Assembly (NCBI GenBank): GCA_001692895.1
Contig: KV748229.1
Location: forward strand, 247,359-311,358
Direction: 5' to 3'
Origin: Cenococcum geophilum 1.58
Lineage: Eukaryota; Ascomycota; Dothideomycetes; Gloniales; Gloniaceae
DNA: 64,000 nucleotides
Shown: positions 46,401 through 57,879 of the stretch, in pieces
How the letters are laid out: each line of letters begins with the position of its first letter
How positions within the stretch are numbered: position 1 is the first letter of the stretch
Position numbers and translations under genes: made by a program
Notes under the pieces: generated by a model
The model's database searches: none
The model's input: the letters and a program-made list of their open reading frames with translations, nothing else
Told to the model about the DNA's origin: nothing

Positions 46401-47890
46401 TTAGCTAAAGAAAATTAGGAAATTACTCCGTTGCAATAAGTTAGAATACAGTATTATTAACGGACAGATCTACTTCCGCTAATATCTCTTTATCCCTAAC
46501 GCCCTAGACCTCCGCCTAGAAGTTACCTATTACTCTTATAGTAGCGGCCCCGCTAGTTACCCTAGCCGGGTTAAGACTCTTAACCTCTTAAACCGAATAT
46601 ACTGGTAGCTAGGAATCTCCTAGTTTACAGCTACCTTCGTTAAAGACTATGCCCTATACTTTCGCACTAAAACCCCCTATTCTACCCCACCTGGTTTTTT
46701 AAAGCCACTAGAATTACCCGCCTACCCGTAAACCGATATCTTAATTAACTATATTATAACGCTACTAGTATACTAACGCCACGGTAAGGCATATAAACAT
46801 ATCCTTATTATTATAGACCGCCTAACTAAAATATAATACCTTATTCTAGTAACAGGACTCTTAATAGAGGAGTTAGTTAATAGCTTTATTAATAACGTAT
46901 ATAAGCTCCACGGTACACTAAGCACGATTATCTCCGATTACGGCACATAATTTATTAGCGACTTCTAGTAATAACTAAGTAAACGCCTTAAGATAATCTT
47001 ATAACTAAGCTTAGCCTAACACCTAAAAACGGACGGCTAAACTAAAATTATTAACGCCGCCGTAAATAAATACCTTTATACTTTTATTAGCTTTATATAG
47101 GATAACTAGGTTAACTACCTACTACTTACTAAGTTTGCTATAAATAACCAAGTTAACAAAAGCATAGGCATCTCCCCGTTTTTTACAAATTATGGCTTTA
47201 ACCCTTGCCTTAGAATTAAGCCTGCTAGCCCCCGCCCACTAACACTATCAGTATAAGTAAAGAAGGAGTTCTTCCGCGTAGACTCTATAGCCAACTACTT
47301 TAAGCGGATATTAATATAGCTTAAGGCCCTAGCCCAGATTTTATAGCAACGCTATAAAGATAATGCTAATACCCATAGGGATAAGAGCGTGTTATTCTAC
47401 AAAGGTAATATAGTTATAGTTAGCTTAGAAAATATAAAGATAAATAAACCTAAGAAGAAATGGGACAATAAATGGGACGGCCTATACCCTATACTCGCAG
47501 TATACTGAGGGGCAGTTATAGTAGACCTCCTAGACCATATCTAAATAAATAAATCCTTTTATACATCTAAGGTCCGCCTATAAGCTGCTGAAGAGATCCC
47601 TAGCTAAGTAAATATTAATACTGTAGAGCGCCGTAATATATAAGGACGAGTAGTAGAGAGAGATAATAACGGTAATATAGAAGACAAATAGGAGTTTAAG
47701 AAAATCCTTAATATACACGATAAAAACCCCTAGGGCCTAACTTATAAGATTAAATAGAAATATTATAAGGATATAACCTAGCAGCTAGAGGAAGACCTAA
47801 AGGGTTATAAATAAGCTGTATAGCGCTTTTATAAGCAACACCCTAAGAAGCTAGGACCCCTAGACTAGGCACAAGATAAGGAAAAGTTAC
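43490..47890 (+). pseudogene. pol: pol of gypsy element B: protease, RT, RNase H, integrase, chromodomain
   Basis: Protease near 43,543 (VSLVDSSSTIIVFADAESII; the DSG site reads DSS). RT 44,900-45,560: [52 protein letters not shown], and the catalytic box YLNNILIFS at about 45,335-45,365, where both Asp of YLDD are Asn. RNase H 45,760-46,100: EIDVL.ASGGVLSQYNNN and ITNYKNLQTF. Integrase 46,500-47,250: HILIIIDRLTKIQYLI, LSTIISDYGTQFISDF, LKTDGQTKIINAAV. A C-terminal chromodomain follows at about 47,730-47,855 (YKIKQKYYKDITQQLEEDL, then KGY.QAVQRFYKQHPKK), which in chromoviruses directs insertion to marked chromatin. Stops are Gln/Trp-type throughout. Confidence 0.93.
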
Positions 47891-47894
47891 GCTA

Positions 47895-48224
47895 AGGTTG
47901 CGGCCGACCACCGCATTAAAATTTATGGTGGTTGAGATGTTATAGAACTTTAACCAGCGGTTAAAGTTGTCTAATTGGCTAAATTCTCGCTAAGAAACGC
48001 CACACGGACCGATTTAGGTGGCGGTATAGAGTTCTACTAACCTTACTTACTAAACTAACCAATTAGGATTTTCCATACCCGGCATAGAAAATCGCCATTA
48101 GCTTAGTTAAGGGCGGTAAGCGGAACTAATATCTTTGCGGTAGAAAATAGGTAACCCCGTATACTACCTATTTTTAAGTTATCTATTTAGTTTAGGGACT
48201 AAACCATCTAGGGGAGAGGAGTAC
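47895..48224 (+). other. 3' untranslated region and polypurine tract of element B
   Basis: Non-coding internal sequence between the chromodomain end and the 3' LTR, with GGTGGTTGAGATGTTATAG near 47,926 and two rounds of CGG-containing short repeats. AGGGGAGAGGA at 48,210-48,220 is the likely second-strand primer. Confidence 0.75.
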
Positions 48225-48411
48225 TATTACGGCACTAACCTAACGCATACTGTTTTATACTGTCTTGTACTATTCCCTACTATTAACTGGCCTACTACTA
48301 GCGACTTAGCGGCCGGCCCTACTATTTATATACAATACCCCCTTTCCACCTTCTTCCCCTCTTTATACCACAACGTAGTTATTCAGTCTACTTCATTACA
48401 GTACTGTGACA
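48225..48411 (+). repeat. 3' LTR of gypsy element B
   Basis: 187 bp, starting TATTACGGCACTAACC and ending GTACTGTGACA, same length as the 5' LTR. Shares the CGACTTAGCGGCCGGCCCTA core. The two LTRs differ by transitions only, as far as I compared them. Confidence 0.95.
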
Positions 48412-48416
48412 GCAGA
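48412..48416. other. Target-site duplication GCAGA, right
   Basis: Exact copy of the left duplication, directly after the 3' LTR. Confidence 0.93.
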
Positions 48417-49260
48417 CAATATATCTTTATACCTTACTTCTAAAAGTTCGGATTCTTCTTAAATACTACTTCTCTCTAAAAAAAAAGAGTAGTTAGTAGG
48501 TTAAGATTCCGATTTTCTATAAAGGAGATACTAAAACGTACCTTTATCTAAAAATACACCCTTAACTTTAGTAAGGAATTCGGCGTTATCTATAGCTTCG
48601 TTATTAATTAAAGGCGCGTTCTTATTAATTCCACTATATTATCCTTTAAAGTTAAGCACCTAGCTAGATTTATTAATTAAGTCCCCTTCGGTTCTAGTTA
48701 TACTATTAACTGCTATAAACTAGGTGCCTATAATTATGCTTTACTCCAATGCTATTATTATCTGGCTTAGAACTGGTCCTTCTAGGTTATTTAAAAATGC
48801 CGTACTTTTTACCTAGTTATTGACTATAGAATTCTTAGAGATTTTTACTTAGGTTAAGCCGAAAATAGGATCCCCTAAAAGAGTAACGTTAATAAAGCCG
48901 TAAATAAGAGCCATTAAGAATAGGTATGCTGTCTTTTTAATATCTTAGTATAGGATGGTTTCTTTAACTAAAGGGCCTAGGGGATGCCTATTTATATTTA
49001 GAAAGCTAACCTTTACGTAAGCCCCAAGACGATACCCTAAAAGGTAGTGCCGTAGCTCTACCTTATCTTCATTTACTGCAACTATATAAATTTTAATCTT
49101 AGAAAGGCAGATGCTCCTATAGAGCTAACGGGTTACTAAAGTACTATACTACCTTAGTCTAAGGACCCTTAGTAACGCTAAGTTTTAAATATTTAACTTA
49201 TATGCTAGATTTATAATTAACAGGCCCTTAATTTTAAAACGAAGTAAAACAACTAAAGTA
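48417..49260 (-). pseudogene. N-terminal part of a gene split by gypsy element B
   Basis: Minus-strand frame, interrupted mostly at Gln/Trp-type stops: IYIVAVNEDKVELRHYLLGY, RLGAYVKVSFLNINRHPLGP, KKTAYLFLMALIYGFINVTL, LGDPIFGLTQVKISKNSIVN, AFLNNLEGPVLSQIIIALE, NSITRTEGDLINKSSQVLNF and EFLTKVKGVFLDKGTF, ending ELLEVRYKDILSA exactly at the GCAGA duplication. After removal of the element it continues as IALN*PTDNN at 41,491. The ALIYGF segment is hydrophobic. No family recognised; the start is uncertain and may lie beyond 49,260. Confidence 0.5.
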
Positions 49261-49825
49261 GGTAAGGGGATGCTATACCGCAGCAGACAGCTTAAGCCGC
49301 CGCAAGCCTATTTAGCCTTCTTACTTTTAATATTCTTAATTTCTACTATTAAAATTATTTATATGCCTAAGGCCCTAGCACGAAATACCAACCTACTTAC
49401 TTAAACGAAACTTCTGCGCCCACCTAAGGCTCTACTCGGTAAGTGACCCTTAATTAGCACTTACTACTTATGGCTATTTAGGCAACTAAGGCGATTATAG
49501 CAAGGCTATTTATGCTCTACCTCGCCAGTTTATGCAGAACCCCTAAATAGTTTTACTTAGATGGCCCGTTATATATTATAATGGTATTAATTAGACTATA
49601 GGGTATATAATAGGAGTATAGCAAAGCTCTATTCCTAGAATGCACTTTATATCTACCTTATACCAACTTACCCCTCTTTAGTATCTCTATTAGTACAAAA
49701 CAAAGTATAACTACTAGCACCCCCACTACCTACTCTATATATCTTTTGTCCTTACTTCTTTCTTTATATAGTTAATTTATTAAACTAAAATACCTAAATA
49801 AATTCACCCTAAAAGGCAACCGCAT
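49261..49825. other. Spacer, no gene recognised
   Basis: Possibly holds the start of the split minus-strand gene and the promoter of the Sir2 pseudogene. No clear motif. Confidence 0.35.
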
Positions 49826-49829
49826 TTTA

Positions 49830-50970
49830 CTAAAGATAGTAAGCCTTATTCTAAACCGAAATCCCTTAAAGAGATCTCACTTAAGGATTTTAAAAAGGTA
49901 TTTATAGTAAGGAAGAAGATTATTATTCTAAGCGGTGCTAGCATTTTAGTAACTGCGAAAAGTAAGTCTTATATATTAGAAACCGTAGAGAGCTACTTTT
50001 CTAACTCTTAATACTTATAGTTCCTGACTTTTATACGCTTTATAGGCACTAATCTAGACGTAGCCCGTTTAAGATTAGTAATTGTAATAATGGTAATTCT
50101 ACCAAAAATATGTATGGTAATGTTTGCATTATAAATAAGAAAGCTTCTTATGCCGTTCCTACTAACTCCCATTAACTTAAGTACGAGAATATCGTTTATA
50201 CCCTTTAAAACCTTATATTTTCTAGACACCAGTCTAAACGTAGCCTATTTAACATTAATAATTATAATAATAATTATTTAACTTAAAATATATATAGGGG
50301 CTTTTACATTATAAATGAGCTAGCTTTTTATGCTATACCTACTAACTTCCACTGACTTATAAATGAAAACGATAAGCATATCCTTTAACACTTTACGTAG
50401 AATATTAACGGACTTTATAATAAATTCCAGTTATTATCTCCGGACTCCCCTCTAACTAAAAAGGGCCTATAAATAAAGACAATAAAACTCTACAGTTAAC
50501 TAGATAGGGTAATCTGCTATAAGTATAAATAGCGCTTAGCCTTTAACCTAAAGTACTTTTAGGGATTAGAACTATTGGCTTATTCTAAGTATATTAGAAG
50601 AGATATAGACTAATAAGATAAAGGGAAACGGTCTAAAGATATTGGCGTACTTTAGCCTAATATACTTCTTAACGGAGAAATTAACAATTAAGATAAGGAC
50701 GCGATTGTAGCTATGTCTTAGAATACTAAACGTCAAGTTCTAGATCTTATTCTAATTATAGGCACTCAGCTAAAAAAACTAGGTACATTTTAGCTAGCTA
50801 CGCGCCTTTATAAGGCGGCAAAAACCGGAAATAAATATAATCCCGTTATATAGATAAATAAGAAACCCCTATTACGTAGATTAGGGCTAAAATTTCACGG
50901 CCTAATTAACTACGCGATCTATAGGGACTGCTAAGAGATCGCTAGATATCTTTTAGATAAGGCTACACCC
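49830..50970 (+). pseudogene. Sir2-family NAD-dependent deacetylase (sirtuin), RIP-degenerate, internally duplicated
   Basis: Plus strand. The N-terminal NAD-binding motif is at 49,865-50,015: VRKKIIILSGASILVTAKSK, matching the family's LSGAGIS box with one Gly turned to Ser. The zinc-ribbon region is at 50,515-50,640: YKYKQRLAFNLKYFQGLE...AYSKYIRRDI, where YKYK and AYSKYI are the CxxC pairs with Cys changed to Tyr. The C-terminal Rossmann part follows at 50,655-50,955: LQPNILLNGEINN (LRPNIVLYGE-type), DAIVAM, VLDLILIIGTQLKKLGT (the VGTSLKVPG box), INKKPLLRRLG and IYRDCQEIARYLL. A tandem duplication fills the middle (50,045-50,395), so the catalytic His region is not visible. Sirtuins silence chromatin by deacetylating histones. 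Confidence 0.72.
50045..50395. repeat. Two direct copies of about 183 bp inside the Sir2 pseudogene
   Basis: Copy one begins AATCTAGACGTAGCCCGTTT (50,052); copy two begins AGTCTAAACGTAGCCTATTT (about 50,230). They stay alignable through GCATTATAAATAAG / ACATTATAAATGAG, TGCCGTTCCTACTAACT / TGCTATACCTACTAACT and ATCCTTT-type ends. Copy two carries more A/T, consistent with separate mutation after duplication. A 73-codon minus-strand frame covers copy one only. Confidence 0.75.
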
Positions 50971-51199
50971 CTATAACTTAATAGCGATACGAAATTAGGA
51001 GGTAGCTAGCACGAAGATAAATAGGGAGAGGATGACGTTGGAGTCTGCGACAACAGTTTGCTTAGCATAAGGAAGTTAACCGCAGCCTTTAATCTTTCTT
51101 AGTAACTAGTCTTCTAATTTATAGGAAAGTTAAGTATATATAGTATCGAAGCCTATATTATTATCCTTTTTAAGTAGTAGCTAAACTACTAGCTTATAT

Positions 51200-52044
51200 A
51201 TCTCGTCTATAAACCCTACTAGCCGCGTATTTAATAAATATATTTCTTTTATTTTATACCAGCCCTCTACTGCCTACTATAACGGCATTTCACCATACTT
51301 ATCTTTAGATTTCGCGTCGACGCCATCCTTAAGTAACAGCTCTACTATAGTCTTACGTGCCTATTAAGCAGCCTATAAGAGCGGTATCCAACTATTACTA
51401 TCCTTAGAGTTAGAGTTAATGCCTTTCTATATAAGCAGTAGCTTTACTATCCCCTCTTATTTACTTTCTATAGCCTATAAGAGCGGAGTCCGACCTTTAA
51501 TATTAGTAGAGTTTAGGCTAATACCGTCCTTTACTAGTAGTAGCTTTACTATTGCCTCGTGCCCGCGTTCCGCAGCTACTAATAGCGGTATTTAATTATA
51601 GAAGCCCTTGGGGTTTAGGCTAACACTATCCTACGCTAGTAGTAGCTTTACTACCCCCTCGTGCCTATTTATCGCGGCCTATAACAGCAGTATATCTCTA
51701 AGAGCGCTCTTAGGATCTAGATTAACATTATCCTATATAAGCAGTAGCTCTACTACTACCTTATTTCCATATTCTGCAGCTAATAATAGTAGTATAGCCC
51801 CAAATTTATCCTTAGAGTTTGGATTAATATTATCCTATATAAGAAGTAGCTTTACTACCGCCTTGTAACCGTCACTTATAGCCAATAATAGCGGCGTCCA
51901 ACCAAAATCGTCCGTTACTTAAATATTAGCTCCTGCTTCTAGTAGAATATAAGACTTTGCTTCTTATCCACATTCCGTAGCCCATAATAACGCTAAACTT
52001 TTAGAGTGCTGTAGTAATTCGGTTATTAATAAAAGCAGTGGCAT
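51200..52044 (-). pseudogene. Ankyrin-repeat protein, RIP-degenerate
   Basis: Starts at the ATG 52,044: MPLLLLITELLQHSKSLALL, then EAKSYILLEAGANI. About seven ankyrin repeats follow on the minus strand, each 34-36 residues: GWTPLLLAISDGYKAVVKLL, LLLAAEYGNKVVVELLLI, AAINRHEGVVKLLLAQDSVS, PLLVAAERGHEAIVKLLLVK, GRTPLLQAIESKQEGIVKLL, ARKTIVELLLKDGVDAKSKD, YGEMPL. The frame holds with Gln-type stops until about 51,200. It lies tail to tail with the Sir2 pseudogene. The plus-strand 86-codon frame at 51,608 is its antisense shadow. Confidence 0.82.
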
Positions 52045-52685
52045 TTCTAGACGAAGAAAGATATGTATATTAGCTTTATACTAGTAGGATCTAAATAAGT
52101 AATAAAAATCCGGTAATAGAAGGCTTACTATCTAAGTAGCTAGCTATATAGTAGTATTAAAGTATATTTTAAGGATATAAGGCTAGTAACTTAACCTAAC
52201 AAATATAAGGTAGATTACTCTTTATTGTAAAAGCATTTAAAATATGTTTATAAAAGGAGAGGTAGTATAAGAGGTATTTATTCTATTGGGCTATTATTAC
52301 TTATTTTTGCTAAATGTTAAATATAAAAAGATTTAGGATTTAGGAAACTAAAAATAGAAATCTAGAATTAGGAACTAAGAAACGGGAAAGCGAATAGGAT
52401 TTCTTTAGTAGGAAGGGCGTACACTATCTATCTAACCAAGTATACGTAATATCGCATATATATAATACTACGCTTAAGCTATAAAAGGGCCTAATAGTAA
52501 AGAAATATAAATAAAAACCGCTTAAATATTAATATCTAATCTATTAAAGAGAGCAATATATTATAAACGTTATTAGGGAAAATAGAGATTACTAGTATAA
52601 AGTTATAAAGCTTAACATTTAACAAATATCTAAATTTTAGAAGAGTATACTAGGATTTGCTAAAAAGTAAGCCTAATTATATCCT
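52045..52685. other. Spacer with dispersed motif
   Basis: 52,330-52,390 has GATTTAGGATTTAGGAAACT, GAAATCTAGAATTAGGAAC and AAGAAACGGG, the same motif class as in other spacers, placed just upstream of the ankyrin start. No gene seen. Confidence 0.45.
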
Positions 52686-52689
52686 ATAA

Positions 52690-53130
52690 AAACCATTATT
52701 AATCCGCCTTAATAGGTTCTTAGCCTATCTTATTATATTTTTAAGAGCTTTAAGCTAAACGTCTTAGGCATTCCTTAGTATTTTAAGCTTCTTTGCCGTT
52801 TCCTTCTTAACCTCCTTGCACTCTTTCCTTACGGCGTCCTTTAGTGTAGCAATCTGCTTTTCTATCCCCTTTCTAAGTTCGTTATACTAATTCTACGTAG
52901 TATTCTTTAGTATAGTTACCTACTTTACTATCCTATTCTTAATTTCGGCTATTTATTTCTCTACCGAAATTTAAACCAGATTAACTATTTACTCTACCAC
53001 AGTTATTATATAACTCTAAAGTAGGGGAGGTAAAGGTGGAGGTACGGTAAGGTTAGTTTAGCAGCTTTTTTTACGCCTTTCTCCCTAGTTCCAGGTAGTT
53101 AGTAAAGTTTTTAGCGTCTTAAGTAGTCTT
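52690..53130 (-). pseudogene. Coiled-coil protein remnant
   Basis: Minus strand: PPPLPPLLQSYIITVVEQIV, NLVQISVEKQIAEIKNRIVK, QVTILKNTTQNQYNELRKGI, EKQIATLKDAVRKECKEVKK and ETAKKLKILRNAQDVQLKAL (Gln restored only where TAG/TAA occurs). This is a Pro-rich stretch followed by about 100 residues of heptad-patterned, Lys/Glu-rich helix, so a long coiled coil. No family can be assigned from a coiled coil alone. Confidence 0.45.
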
Positions 53131-54275
53131 AAATACATACATTCTTCTTATTGGGCTCTTTTATAAAAACAATATCCTAAATATTTCTTTTGGCCTTTAC
53201 GGATTAGAATATACGTTATAGAAGTTATACTTACTTTCTTACCTCTTAGTATCCTTTCTTTGTATTTAATTCCTTCTCTTACTATATCCTAAGTAGTATA
53301 ACTAGGCTTCCCTCTATAGGTGTGTTGGAGGCTAGTATATAATAAATCGAACTAAGGCCTAAATTAGGAATGTATACCGTCTTTAGTTATTCTAAGTTTG
53401 ATTTGCTAGTAACTTACCGTTATATAGGCATTATAGTTATTAGAGAATTTTCTACTTTAAGCGTTAGGGGTTAATATCTATTAAGCTGGGTAAGAGGCTG
53501 AATAAGAAGTGTCTAGCGGTTAAGAGGTAAGAAGACGGCTATTTATACGTAGTAAAAGGCTAGGAGATAGCTAAGCAAGGTAGTACTTAAGGCGCAGGCT
53601 GCTAAATGTAGTATATAACTAGCCGACGCCACTTATTTTATATTTATAACGACATTAATATAATACTTAGGGTTTAGGGCTTATATACACATATAACGGA
53701 AGCCACCACCTACCTTATAGCATAAGAAGGCTAAGTTATACTAATTAGGATTTATAGGGATTCTACAGCCCTAGCTATATCTAAATAATATATATATAAT
53801 TTTAAAGAGTAAAAAATAAAATAGAGACCACGTATTAGGAAATGGAGGTTCCTTTATAGGTAAGGCGCGCTCGCTTCCCCACCCTAGTTTAGCCAAGACC
53901 CAACCTCAACCTTAACTATAAAAGGCCTTCTCCCTCACTGCTTTTGCCCTTATGCTCTATCTCCTCTTTTCTTTCCCGCTACCATACTACCTCAGACTCT
54001 AGCTATCAGCCATAAGGCATTTTCTATCCCCTTAGCGTCTATATAGGTGCTCTACCCCTTCCCTAATCTCCGTATATTTTATACTAACGATTACCTAGCG
54101 CTATAACTCTTCGGCCCTTTCTATAGGATATATTTATACTCTCTTTTAGTGTTAACGTATGCTTCGGTCCTACTATATTCCTCCTTTCTTCCTCTTCTCT
54201 CTCCTCTCCTCCTGCCTATATCTCCTACCAATTAGTGCACCAGAATAACATTTTCGTTTATCCTCTTCTTTACCT
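53131..54275. other. Spacer, no gene recognised
   Basis: AT-rich, becoming pyrimidine-rich on the plus strand at 53,930-54,260. 53,668-53,690 has TTAGGGTTTAGGG, only two telomere-like units. Confidence 0.4.
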
Positions 54276-54279
54276 CCGC

Positions 54280-57260
54280 CTCTAGTAGTGTCTTAGACAT
54301 AACTATAATATATAACTTAATCCCTATCGGAACAGATATAAATGGCTATATTAAGAACCGCCTAGTAATAGATTATACGGGTTATAGCTGCTGTAAGCTG
54401 TAGGACGTATTAGGCAGTATCGCATTGCAGCGTTATAATAAAGGCGAAGCCGGACGCCAAAGTGGGTCCTTAGCGAAACTATAGGTTAATGCTAGTTACT
54501 TAGCTTAGTTAAAGCTGCGCCGCCAGAAGCTAAAAGCCCTTACCCTCCTTAGCGCCTTTTTAACCTAGACCTAGACCTTACTCTTCCCTAACAATTAGAG
54601 GATTATATTATAATTAGAGAAGCCGCCGGGCTTTAGTCTAATCCAGCCCCCTATTTAGCTGAGGAGGTATAGGTTATACGGAAATATCCTTTATATAGAC
54701 CTAAGACTTATAAGGCGGAATCTGGGGGTAAACGGCCTATTTAGTAGCATAGCCTAGCTTTTAGTAGAGCTGGTGTTATAATCTTACTTTTAGCTAATAA
54801 ATACTAGAGAAAAATTCGCGCATTTAATCTCCTAACGGAGACGGACTTTATACGGTAGCTGTATCAGCTAAAAGGATGCAGTAAGATAGATATAGGCGTA
54901 ATCGCCTAATCTACTCGCGCTATCTGCCCCCTTATATTGTTTATAATATCTAGCTATAGGCAAGGATAAAAGTGAGGCTTTTATATATATTTAGGAGGTT
55001 AAGCAGCGGCTATAGGCTCCGTAGAGTATAACTAAGGAAGTTCCTTAGATCTAGGGGAGAGATTTAAGGATGCCCTTATTACTTAGAGTATCTTTTAATA
55101 CTTATAGCAAAATTATGGCACGCCCCCTACCTATCTAACCCTAGGAACTATAGTCTTATAAAAGATCTAGTACAGAAGATCTAGTTTGCTAGTATAATTA
55201 GGTTAAAAAACGGATATATTAGCGCTAGCTTTAACTCTAAGAAATAAGGGTAGAGGTACTTTACCACTAACCTCCTTAATAAGGAGGCTTAGTGCGATGC
55301 CCCTGTTAGAGGCTAAATATGCTAGCTTAGTTAGTTAGGTCTTAATCGCAGTTTCCTAATAGGCGTTAATCTTATAATAGAGTTTAAGCCTATATAAACC
55401 TTTATACGTTATAAACGGTAATTACTAATAGAGCGTAGATTACACGTTTTAATTCGCTATTAAGTTAGTAGGGTTATTTTAGTATAGATACTGCGGATAT
55501 AAGCTAGTAGCAAAGAGGGGACTAGCGTAGACTTAAAAGCCTAGCGTAACCCGTTCTTTAGGGCTATTAAAAAGGTATAAGGCAATAATAATTCTAATAA
55601 TAATAGCGGTAATAATAGTAGCATCTTCTCAACCCCTCCATTTTAATTTATAAATTTCACTTAATAATATTAATTTCTACACTACACCCCCTGAAAAACT
55701 GAAGGCTTCTTAATATTATATAATTACGGCTTTTAAGGCAAATATAAGCAATATACTTAAAAAGAGGACGAAAAAGGGGAGAGTACCTCGCTTCCCTTTA
55801 AGAGATAATCCTATAAAATATTTAGCCTGGTTGCGCTTAGGCAAGTTATTCTATATTACCTTTTTTAAACATTCCACCTAATAAGGCACCTGTAGATTTT
55901 AAGGCTTTTAATAAGTATAAAGATATTTATAAGAATATAAGTAACAGCTAAGACGCTAGAGGAAGCAATTAAGGTAATTTAGTAATTATCCCCTCTTTTT
56001 CCTAATAACTATAAATATGTCTAACGGGTAGCAGCAAATCTAATATTTATTAAAGATAATATAGCTAACCTAGACTTAGAACCTAAAGCTAAAGGGGATA
56101 AAGCCGGTAATACTAATAATAAAGCTAATAAAGTTGGCGATTAACTAGCACCTTATGGGTTAGGTATATACTTCCCCCCTATATAATAGCCTTACTTAAT
56201 AATTATTAGGTGGCGGAAATAACCATAGCGATAAGGACGATAAAGATAAGGAGTTACCTTCTTTAAAGGAGCTAGAAGATCTCTTTAGCATATCTATATA
56301 TAACTATCTTAAACCTATAGTAGAAGACGTTAATAAAATAGATAGCCTAGCTAAGGAAATTAATGTTATAACTATCCCCTAGGCTATATAGAAGTTGGAG
56401 ACCTACGTAGTAACTAACTAAGACTCCTTAATAGCCAATAATATAGATAATATTGGTAAGTTATAAATATTAAAAATATTATTACTATAACCTAATAACT
56501 ATAATATATAGACAATCCGCTTATTAAGGAGGGTAATTATAAGAAAGGGAATACGGGAGGCGAATTATCCTTTATATTAAAGAAGCGGAAGCTTAAGCAG
56601 GATAACGTTACTAATTATAATTCTAATAACCCTACTAAAGAGAGTAGTAGGGGTAGTAAGGGTAGTAATAATCCGCGTCCCTAGAAGTAATAAAGGCTAC
56701 CTACCTATTGTAAAGACTTGTCTTCTAGCCCCCCTATATCTAACCTTAACTCTTAATACCTATAAGTTAACTAGTAAGCGGTATCTACTTTATAGCCCAC
56801 TAGCCCTTCGCTTTAAGAGCCTACCCTTCTCTATAGCTCTAAACCGCCGTATAATAAGGCTAGCAATCGTACTTATAATAAGGACAAGGACGGTAATAGC
56901 GGTGGCGCCGCTAATAACTAGAGCAACGTTTTAAACCTAGAGCCTACTATAAAGCGTTATACCCGGACTAAAAAAGATAAAATTAATAAAGTAAGCTTAG
57001 ATAATAAATAGAAGATCAACAATATTTTAGGGGAAAGAATAACTAAGTTAGGGCGTAAATATAAGGTGGCTTAGAAGCCTACCTAGGTTTATAAAAGCGG
57101 GCTTTTAAATTCTAAAGATACCCTTAAGTTTTATTAAAGACGCGTTTAATAAGCCAAAGCTAGATCGTTATAGGTGTACTCTTTTTCTAAAGTTATGGAA
57201 ATAAAGGGCAGAGTTACTATACAGAAGGGATAGGGCTAGTAGCTTAGGCGTATCCTTATA
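54280..57260 (+). pseudogene. Unidentified large degenerate coding region(s), plus strand
   Basis: Several plus-strand segments keep protein-like frames with Gln/Trp-type stops, but the frame changes between them. 54,330-54,600: GYIKNRLVIDYTGYSCCKL, GSIALQRYNKGEAG and LKALTLLSAFLT. 54,840-55,200: IDIGVIAQSTRAICPLILFI and YGTPPTYLTLGTIVL. 55,680-55,870: YYIITAFKANISNILKKRTK and GRVPRFPLRDNPIKYL. 56,510-57,240: GNYKKGNTGGELSFILKKRK, SNNPRP, PPYNKASNRTYNKDKDGNSG and RTKKDKINKVSLDN, which is Asn/Ser-rich and probably disordered. One large gene with introns or two adjacent genes are both possible. I do not recognise it. Confidence 0.35.
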
Positions 57261-57870
57261 TTTTAGTTAATCCCGCGGAAATAAGAAGCTAGGGTTTACA
57301 TTTAGTAGTCTAATTATTTAAGTGCATTTTTTTTAACGCGGTGTTGCTATATACAGCCATTTTTATCTAAATTTTGCTGCTAACTTATCTGTGTCATATA
57401 TATCTAATTAAAACAGAGCCTTATAAGTTGTAAGACCTATTATATTACTAGGCATTATAGCACCTATTCGTTTATATTATAAATTCTCTCTTTCACCATT
57501 AATATACTTAAAAGAATTTGTTAAATTATAAACTTCTCTATACTTAAGATATGCCAATCTACTAAGATTACTATTAAATATAAAAAGTGCTGGAAGAGAC
57601 TAAGACATTCCTTAAAAATAAATCGCATTATACTTTACCCTAGCGCTATTATATAAGGCGGGTAAGCGTATCTTAACCTAATACCTATAACATAAAGTAT
57701 AGCGTAGTTTAGGAGCTTGCTAGTAACTAGAGATTATCTAGCATGTCCTAAATAAAGGATAGTTAGTATATTATACTATATAGAAGGATAGTAAGACTAA
57801 TAGACTTATAAAGTACAAAACTTACCTTTATTAACGCTAATAACGCCTAAGAAATAGGTAAGGTATAAAT
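57261..57870. other. Spacer, no gene recognised
   Basis: AT-rich, no coding signal on either strand. Confidence 0.4.
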
Positions 57871-57879
57871 CTGGACAGA

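Larger units (their letters stand above)
41497..48411 (+). mobile_element. Ty3/gypsy chromovirus-type retrotransposon B, structurally complete, RIP-dead
   Basis: A 6,915-bp element bounded by two 187-bp LTRs and a perfect 5-bp target duplication GCAGA (41,492-41,496 and 48,412-48,416). The internal order is gag, protease, RT, RNase H, integrase and C-terminal chromodomain in one continuous degenerate plus-strand frame. A purine tract AGGGGAGAGGA (48,210-48,220) precedes the 3' LTR. It is full length with no large indels, but filled with stops and altered catalytic residues, so it is immobile. It inserted into a minus-strand gene. Confidence 0.96.

Noticed and set aside
51608..51868. 86-codon plus-strand open frame
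   Set aside because: Antisense of ankyrin repeats clearly read on the minus strand.
53668..53690. TTAGGGTTTAGGG, and CCCTAACCCTAGCCC near 17,925, as interstitial telomere repeats
   Set aside because: Only two or three degenerate units each, easily produced by chance in TAG-rich RIP-mutated DNA.
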